A stretch of DNA of 5,660 bases, taken from Oscillospiraceae bacterium (GTDB lineage Bacteria; Bacillota; Clostridia; Oscillospirales; Ruminococcaceae). This document shows, in pieces, positions 1 through 3,456 of the stretch. The notes under the pieces are model-generated. The model ran no database searches. It was not told the DNA's origin and saw only the letters and a list, made by a program, of their open reading frames with translations. Where the stretch lies: NCBI GenBank assembly GCA_018110855.1, contig JAGBFZ010000406.1, forward strand, positions 1-5,660. The letters run 5' to 3'. Numbering within the stretch: the first letter of the stretch is position 1; each line of letters begins with the position of its first letter. A program made the position numbers and the translations under genes.

Positions 1-2
1 AC

Positions 3-314
3 CTTACTTGGGTCAAGGGCATAGATGAGCTTTATATCGTTGTAAATATTCAAGGCTCACAATATGATAAAAATGCTTATTATATAAATCTCGGAATATA
101 TATAAAATCACTTGGGATAAAGGAGATCCCATCTATCTCGGACTGTCATCTGCGGGAAAGGGTGAGTACACCGATCAATGAAGCAGATATGTTTATCCGA
201 ATTGTAGATAGATGGGAAGATTGGTATGGTTCAACAGATAAGATCCGTGAGAAGGTTTTCGAAGGACGTATGCCAATGATGACTGACAGACGTGTGTACG
301 GCTTTTCATTTTAA
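3..314 (+). CDS. DUF4304-like protein, 3' part only
   Basis: The frame is open from the left edge to a TAA stop and gives 103 residues without a start, so the gene begins outside the window. The pattern resembles the C-terminal two thirds of DUF4304 proteins: an early run VVNIQGSQYDKNAYYINLGI (residues about 12-31, a beta-strand followed by the 'YINLGIY' core), then a Cys-His-Leu-Arg motif (CHLRER, about 47-52), then a Trp-rich helix (RWEDWYG). The function of this family is unknown to me. There is no signal peptide or membrane segment in the visible part, so a cytosolic protein is likely. The gene converges on the reductase gene, with 46 bases between the two stops. Its G+C is about 39% by hand count over the first 300 bases, lower than its neighbours, which could mean different ancestry. 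The family assignment is from memory of the motif pattern and could be wrong; the reading frame itself is secure because the other two plus-strand frames stop within the first 30 bases. Confidence 0.7.
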   Translation, partial: LTWVKGIDELYIVVNIQGSQYDKNAYYINLGIYIKSLGIKEIPSISDCHLRERVSTPINEADMFIRIVDRWEDWYGSTDKIREKVFEGRMPMMTDRRVYGFSF

Positions 315-360
315 AGTTAACGAAAAAATATACTTGTAGCCTTTAAAAAAATGCCAATGA

Positions 361-1353
361 TCATTCACATAAGATATTTTCTATCTCCCTTTTTTCCTCC
401 TCGGAGAAAACGAGCTTATCAATACATCTGACATTTTCCTCGATCTGTTCGGGACGGCTTGCACCAATAAGCACCGTAGCCACAGCCTTGTTGCTCAGTA
501 CCCATGAAAGAGCCATCTGAGAAAGCTTCTGACCACGTCTCTCGGCAATAGTGTTTAAGCGACCAAGACGGGAGAGCATCTTTTCATCAAGCTGATTTCC
601 TATCCATGTATCTCCCTTTCCGACTCTTGAATCCTCGGGAACGCCCTTAAGATATCTGTCCGTAAGGAAGCCCTGATAAAGAGGGGAGAAAACAGCCAGA
701 CCAATACCGTTTTCAGCGGCAAAATCGTCAAGTCCATCGTCCTCCACCCACCTGTTGAGCATGGAATAAGATGGCTGATTCACAATAAAGGGGGTGTGAA
801 GCTCCCTGAAAATCTTCATGATCTCTGCAGTCTGAGCCTTGTTGTAATTGGAAATACCCACATAAAGCGCCTTGCCCTGCCTTACAGCATTGTCCAGAGC
901 GAGAGCAGTCTCCTCAAGAGGAGTGTCCGGGTCAAATACATGATGATAGAAAATATCCACATAATCAAGCTCCATTCTTTTAAGACTCTGATCCAGCGAG
1001 GCGGTCAGATATTTCCGTGAACCGTTTCTGTCACCGTAAGGACCAGCCCACATTTCATAGCCTGCCTTGGTAGAAATGCACATCTCGTCACGATATTCCC
1101 TCATTCCCTCAAGTATCCTGCCGAAATTTTCCTCAGCACTGCCATTATAAGGATTGCCGTAATTGTTGGCAAGATCGAAATGAGTTATACCGAGATCGAA
1201 AGCAGTATGCACCATTTTCTCCATATTGTCAAAGCGTCCGCTGCTGCCGAAATTCTTCCAGAAGCCCAAGGAAACAGCAGAGAGCTTTAATCCGCTTTTT
1301 CCGCAGCGGTTGTAGATCATGCGGTCATATCTTTTTTCATTTGCAATGTACAT
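361..1353 (-). CDS. gpr: aldo/keto reductase, YghZ/Gpr type (L-glyceraldehyde 3-phosphate reductase-like)
   Basis: This 330-residue protein is a (beta/alpha)8-barrel NADPH-dependent aldo/keto reductase. It follows E. coli YghZ (Gpr, AKR14 group, 346 aa) almost from end to end: the N-terminal YxxCGKSGLxL, THFDLANNYG (57-66), the stretch STKAGYxMWxGPYG, SRKYLxASLDQSLKRM (112-127), GKALYVGISNY (160-170), NQPSYSMLNRWV (192-203) and the cofactor-binding segment IGASRPEQIEENV (296-308). The catalytic tetrad is complete: Asp60, Tyr65, Lys96 and His138 (in IFYHH). The E. coli enzyme reduces L-glyceraldehyde 3-phosphate and also methylglyoxal, so a role in clearing reactive triose aldehydes in the cytosol is likely; the substrate here is inferred. 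The start aligns with the E. coli start and has AGAAAGGA seven bases upstream. The gene is last of three in the operon, 14 bases after the acetyltransferase. It lacks the roughly 14-residue C-terminal tail of the E. coli protein. A general AKR with another aldehyde substrate is the alternative. Confidence 0.93.
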   Translation of the reverse strand: MYIANEKRYDRMIYNRCGKSGLKLSAVSLGFWKNFGSSGRFDNMEKMVHTAFDLGITHFDLANNYGNPYNGSAEENFGRILEGMREYRDEMCISTKAGYEMWAGPYGDRNGSRKYLTASLDQSLKRMELDYVDIFYHHVFDPDTPLEETALALDNAVRQGKALYVGISNYNKAQTAEIMKIFRELHTPFIVNQPSYSMLNRWVEDDGLDDFAAENGIGLAVFSPLYQGFLTDRYLKGVPEDSRVGKGDTWIGNQLDEKMLSRLGRLNTIAERRGQKLSQMALSWVLSNKAVATVLIGASRPEQIEENVRCIDKLVFSEEEKREIENILCE

Positions 1354-1360
1354 AATTTTA

Positions 1361-1368
1361 TCCTTTCT
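1361..1368 (-). promoter_or_regulatory. ribosome binding site of the aldo/keto reductase
   Basis: On the minus strand the sequence AGAAAGGA lies seven bases before the ATG at 1353. Its first base is also the last base of the TGA stop codon of the preceding acetyltransferase (1368-1370). A ribosome ending the upstream gene therefore sits on this site, which favours translational coupling. Confidence 0.75.
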
Positions 1369-2009
1369 CAGTTTATAACAGAATGACTGTAAATATAAAA
1401 TTCCTCCTGACAGGGGAGATATTCCTTTTCCTTTTGAGGAAAACGAGAATCAAACTTCTCAGCTTCGGAGCTGTCATATTCAAAAGCCGAGCTTCCTCGG
1501 AAAAAGTATTTCTTTCCGTCAAGTGCGTCCTCTTTCAGCTCCTTTGCAAGCATGGCTGTGGGACAAATATCTCCCTCAAGACAAATGTTAAATTTCCTGC
1601 AGCTTTTAAATCCCCTTGAAACATAGTTCCCGGGGTGTCCGAAAATAACGACCGCTTCATACCCCATCTGAACTGCAATATCAAAAGACCGTTCGATCAA
1701 AGTCTTTCCCACACCTTGCCGCTGAAAATCCGGGTGAACAGCAATAGGACCAAAGGAAATGATCTCCTTATCAATCCCATTCTCATCTGTGAGCCATGCT
1801 TTTGTGTACATTATACTTCCGATTATCCGACCGTCAAGCACAGCAGTAAGATCAAGCTCAGGGATAAAATCCTCATGTTCCCTCAGAATGTGAGCCAGAT
1901 AATGCTCATCACAGCCGGGAACATTAAGGTTCCAGAAGGCTTCTCTTATAAGCATTTCCACTTCATTATGATCTTTTTCATTCTCATTTCTGATTATAAG
2001 TCCGTCCAT
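1368..2009 (-). CDS. GNAT family N-acetyltransferase, YhbS-like
   Basis: This 213-residue cytosolic protein shows the GNAT fold. The N-terminal LIIRNENEKDHNEVEMLIREAF (residues 4-25) is the usual first strand and helix. Residues 52-69 form the central strands (LTAVLDGRIIGSIMYTK). Motif A is at 86-101, FGPIAVHPDFQRQGVG, with the pyrophosphate-binding Q/R-x-x-G-x-G loop of acetyl-CoA at Gln96-Gly101. Residues 121-134 (VIFGHPGNYVSRGF) match the 'G-x-P-x-Y-Y-x-x-x-G-F' segment typical of YhbS-type acetyltransferases. The last 70 or so residues, rich in Asp, Glu and Phe, extend beyond E. coli YhbS (about 167 aa); comparable extensions occur in clostridial relatives as I recall them. The acceptor substrate cannot be read from the sequence; small amines, amino acids or protein N-termini are all possible. 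The start is fixed by an AAAGGAGG site nine bases upstream. The gene lies between the C39-like gene and the reductase with gaps of 15 and 14 bases. Confidence 0.9.
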   Translation of the reverse strand: MDGLIIRNENEKDHNEVEMLIREAFWNLNVPGCDEHYLAHILREHEDFIPELDLTAVLDGRIIGSIMYTKAWLTDENGIDKEIISFGPIAVHPDFQRQGVGKTLIERSFDIAVQMGYEAVVIFGHPGNYVSRGFKSCRKFNICLEGDICPTAMLAKELKEDALDGKKYFFRGSSAFEYDSSEAEKFDSRFPQKEKEYLPCQEEFYIYSHSVIN

Positions 2010-2018
2010 TAAAAAATG

Positions 2019-2026
2019 CCTCCTTT
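2019..2026 (-). promoter_or_regulatory. strong ribosome binding site of the GNAT gene
   Basis: AAAGGAGG on the minus strand is a near-perfect anti-16S match, nine bases before the ATG at 2009. It shares bases 2025-2026 with the TAA stop codon of the C39-like gene (2025-2027), so initiation of the acetyltransferase is positioned at the upstream stop, as in coupled genes. This site also settles the GNAT start codon. Confidence 0.85.
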
Positions 2027-3227
2027 ATGATACAAAAGTACCCGTATAAAAATCTGTGTCAACATAAGTTGTAGTGGTCTCACTTTCAGAAATTGTCTCG
2101 GAAGAAGTTTCCAAAACTATTTCGGAAATTGTTTCGGGGGGCAGCGTCTCCGCCGTCTGCTCTGATGTACTCTCGCTTTCGGAAACAGGCGGCTCTGTAA
2201 CAGCCTGAGTTGTAACCACCTGTCCTCCCTCGGGAATAATTACTATTGCCTGAGAATGCATCTGCTTGAACCGCACCTCAAATTTGTCAATATTATAGTC
2301 AATGATACCCTTCATAGGGTCATTGAGAGTAACCGTGGAATTAGCGATGTTAAATCCCGCAAGTACAAAGCAGTGCTCATTCAGATACCAGTCCAGCTGT
2401 TCGCCTGTGGCATTGTCATACCATGTCTCATAATATTCAGGCTCGATCATGCCATCGGTAGCCCAGCAGAGAACAGGGATCCCCGCAATAAGATATTCAT
2501 ACAGAGTGTCGGGATGGCAGCCTGAAATATTTTTCACTGTAAAACCGCCCCCGTGAGAGGATATGTAAGCATTGGCAGCCTTTTCAATGGCAGGTGAGAA
2601 GCAGCCGTAACCTTTTGAAAAAGGATCCCCGATGAAATAATTGAAAAAGCTGTCCTTGTGGAGCTTGCCGTCAATAGTCTGAGGATTTCCCCATGACGTG
2701 GGCAGATAATTTTTAGCCATGTCGGTCTTTTCAGCATTGAATCCGTAGTGATTCAGAAGAATGGTGAGAGCGGTTATCTCGCAGCCCACAGGCAGCTCGG
2801 GGTTCTGCAAAATATTTGCCATGTCAATGTAAACGCTGTTGCTGTCATAATCCTTACGCTGTCTGCTTGTAATGATAGTCCTTGATGTTGTAACTGATGA
2901 TTCCGAAGGCTCTGTCTCTACATTAACCTCGGATACAGCGGACGAAAAATCAGGCTCTTCAGCCTCGGGAGCGGCAGTAACGGTCTCCTCGTTTTCATCG
3001 GGAGCAAACTGCTGCTCAATATCGTGACCATAGCTTCGTGAAACCGTCTCTTCGGGAATAATATCCGTGTCGGAGACATCTGCGGGCATGGTGTTGTCAG
3101 CACTCAGAAAGGTATCTTCGTTCTCTTTATTTATCAGCAGATAACCACTCACAGCGATAACAGCGGCAAAAAAAACGGTAATGCCTATCCTTGAAGCGTT
3201 GATTGATGACTTCTTTTTCATGTTCAT
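2025..3227 (-). CDS. membrane-anchored C39-like (YvpB-type) cysteine peptidase
   Basis: The reading gives 400 residues in four parts. (a) A Lys-rich N-terminus and one hydrophobic segment at about 13-32, a signal anchor or uncleaved signal peptide, with no lipobox. (b) A Ser/Thr/Glu/Asp-rich low-complexity spacer, about 36-125. (c) A Peptidase_C39_2-type domain, about 130-332. (d) A Ser/Thr/Glu tail, 338-400, without an LPxTG sorting signal. The likely catalytic residues are Cys149 in LPVGCEITALTILLNHYGF, His285 in NEHCFVLAGF and Asp303 in LNDPMKG; GYGCFSPAI (206-214) is also typical of the family. The topology puts the domain outside the membrane, so it probably acts on the cell surface or on secreted peptides; substrates of YvpB-type proteins are not known to me. 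It is the first gene of the operon. Start choice: AAAGGA ends only three bases before the first ATG but nine before a second in-frame ATG (3221, Met3), so the true protein may have 398 residues. The C39 family call is firm; peptidase activity is inferred. Confidence 0.88.
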   Translation of the reverse strand: MNMKKKSSINASRIGITVFFAAVIAVSGYLLINKENEDTFLSADNTMPADVSDTDIIPEETVSRSYGHDIEQQFAPDENEETVTAAPEAEEPDFSSAVSEVNVETEPSESSVTTSRTIITSRQRKDYDSNSVYIDMANILQNPELPVGCEITALTILLNHYGFNAEKTDMAKNYLPTSWGNPQTIDGKLHKDSFFNYFIGDPFSKGYGCFSPAIEKAANAYISSHGGGFTVKNISGCHPDTLYEYLIAGIPVLCWATDGMIEPEYYETWYDNATGEQLDWYLNEHCFVLAGFNIANSTVTLNDPMKGIIDYNIDKFEVRFKQMHSQAIVIIPEGGQVVTTQAVTEPPVSESESTSEQTAETLPPETISEIVLETSSETISESETTTTYVDTDFYTGTFVS

Positions 3228-3230
3228 GCT

Positions 3231-3236
3231 TCCTTT
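3231..3236 (-). promoter_or_regulatory. ribosome binding site of the C39-like gene, favouring Met3
   Basis: AAAGGA on the minus strand is the only Shine-Dalgarno-like sequence in the short leader. It leaves three bases to the ATG at 3227, which is too close for efficient use, and nine bases to the in-frame ATG at 3221. The spacing therefore favours initiation at 3221, although annotation programs will usually take the longer frame. Confidence 0.55.
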
Positions 3237-3254
3237 TTTGGGTACTTTTGTTTT

Positions 3255-3283
3255 ATTATACCATATAACTATGATTTTGTAAA
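3255..3283 (-). promoter_or_regulatory. sigma-A promoter of the C39-GNAT-reductase operon
   Basis: Reading the minus strand, TTTACA (3283-3278) and TATAAT (3260-3255) are separated by exactly 17 bases, one mismatch away from the sigma-70/sigma-A consensus. Transcription should begin near 3248, giving a leader of only about 21-27 bases before the C39-like start, just enough for the ribosome binding site. No other promoter of this quality is evident inside the three-gene cluster, so one transcript is expected. Confidence 0.75.
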
Positions 3284-3332
3284 CAGTTTTTTATTAGTTT
3301 TGCAGGAACGGAAAAATTTTCAATATTTTTAT

Positions 3333-3350
3333 ATTTGCGATATCACGAAT
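3333..3350. promoter_or_regulatory. imperfect 18-bp palindrome upstream of the GH2 promoter, possible operator
   Basis: ATTTGCGATATCACGAAT is identical to its own reverse complement at 14 of 18 positions, centred on GATATC. It ends 12 bases before the GH2 -35 box, with its centre near -56 from the predicted GH2 start site, a position typical for an activator. It also lies 50 bases upstream of the -35 box of the opposite promoter. The symmetry is seen; binding of a regulator is inference, and no regulator gene lies in the window. Confidence 0.35.
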
Positions 3351-3362
3351 AAAAAAATCATA

Positions 3363-3391
3363 TTGACAAAAACGGTATAAAAAGGTATAAT
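3363..3391 (+). promoter_or_regulatory. perfect-consensus sigma-A promoter of the GH2 gene
   Basis: TTGACA (3363-3368) and TATAAT (3386-3391) are both exact consensus hexamers with the optimal 17-base spacer. The preceding 40 bases are very A/T-rich and could act as an UP element. The transcription start should lie near 3398, giving a leader of about 59 bases. A GGTATAA direct repeat with 10-base period (3374-3380 and 3384-3390) overlaps the spacer and the -10 box. Confidence 0.85.
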
Positions 3392-3401
3392 CAAAGTAAT
3401 G

Positions 3402-3418
3402 TAATCGTTGCACAATTA
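3402..3418. promoter_or_regulatory. imperfect 17-bp palindrome just downstream of the GH2 start site, possible operator
   Basis: TAATCGTTGCACAATTA matches its reverse complement at 12 of 17 positions, with the outer TAAT/ATTA and inner GT/AC arms paired. It covers about +5 to +21 of the predicted transcript, where a bound repressor would block initiation or early elongation. One half, CGTTGCACAA, resembles half-sites of LacI-family sugar repressors, but the other half does not mirror it well, so this is a weak call. Confidence 0.25.
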
Positions 3419-3425
3419 AATAAAA

Positions 3426-3444
3426 TTTCTGCAAAAAACAGAAA
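3426..3444 (+). other. small 5'-UTR hairpin touching the GH2 ribosome binding site
   Basis: TTTCTG (3426-3431) can pair with CAGAAA (3439-3444) around a seven-base A-rich loop. The 3' arm takes up the first three A residues of the Shine-Dalgarno, leaving the GGCGGT core free. Six pairs with only two G-C are weak, so a modest effect on translation or mRNA stability is the most that can be proposed. No T-run follows, so it is not a terminator. Confidence 0.3.
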
Positions 3445-3450
3445 GGCGGT
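3442..3450 (+). promoter_or_regulatory. ribosome binding site of the GH2 gene
   Basis: AAAGGCGGT differs from the ideal AAAGGAGGT by one base and lies six bases before the ATG at 3457. It is the only good site near the 5' end of the frame and fixes the start codon. Confidence 0.8.
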
Positions 3451-3456
3451 ATAAGA

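Noticed and set aside
309..348. TTTTAAAG/CTTTAAAA inverted repeat as an intrinsic terminator
   Set aside because: The stem is nearly all A-T, the loop is 24 bases and no T-run follows on either strand.
1635..2012. 125-residue plus-strand frame opposite the GNAT gene
   Set aside because: The minus strand carries a clear GNAT motif A and an excellent ribosome binding site; the plus-strand product has neither.
2032..3251. 12-bp inverted match, ACAAAAGTACCC at 2032-2043 and its complement at 3240-3251, near the two ends of the C39-like gene
   Set aside because: About one such 12-base inverted match is expected by chance in a window of this size. There are no transposase remnants or target duplications, so it is not evidence of a mobile element.
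3374..3390. GGTATAA tandem as two alternative -10 boxes
   Set aside because: The first copy (TATAAA at 3376) would lie only seven bases from TTGACA and has no -35-like hexamer at proper spacing, so only the second copy works as a -10 box.
3228..3456. Search for a riboswitch, small RNA, CRISPR or tRNA in the intergenic region
   Set aside because: The region is A/T-rich with only short palindromes. There are no repeat-spacer units, no tRNA-like cloverleaf and no long structured leader, and the predicted leaders are only about 25 and 59 bases.
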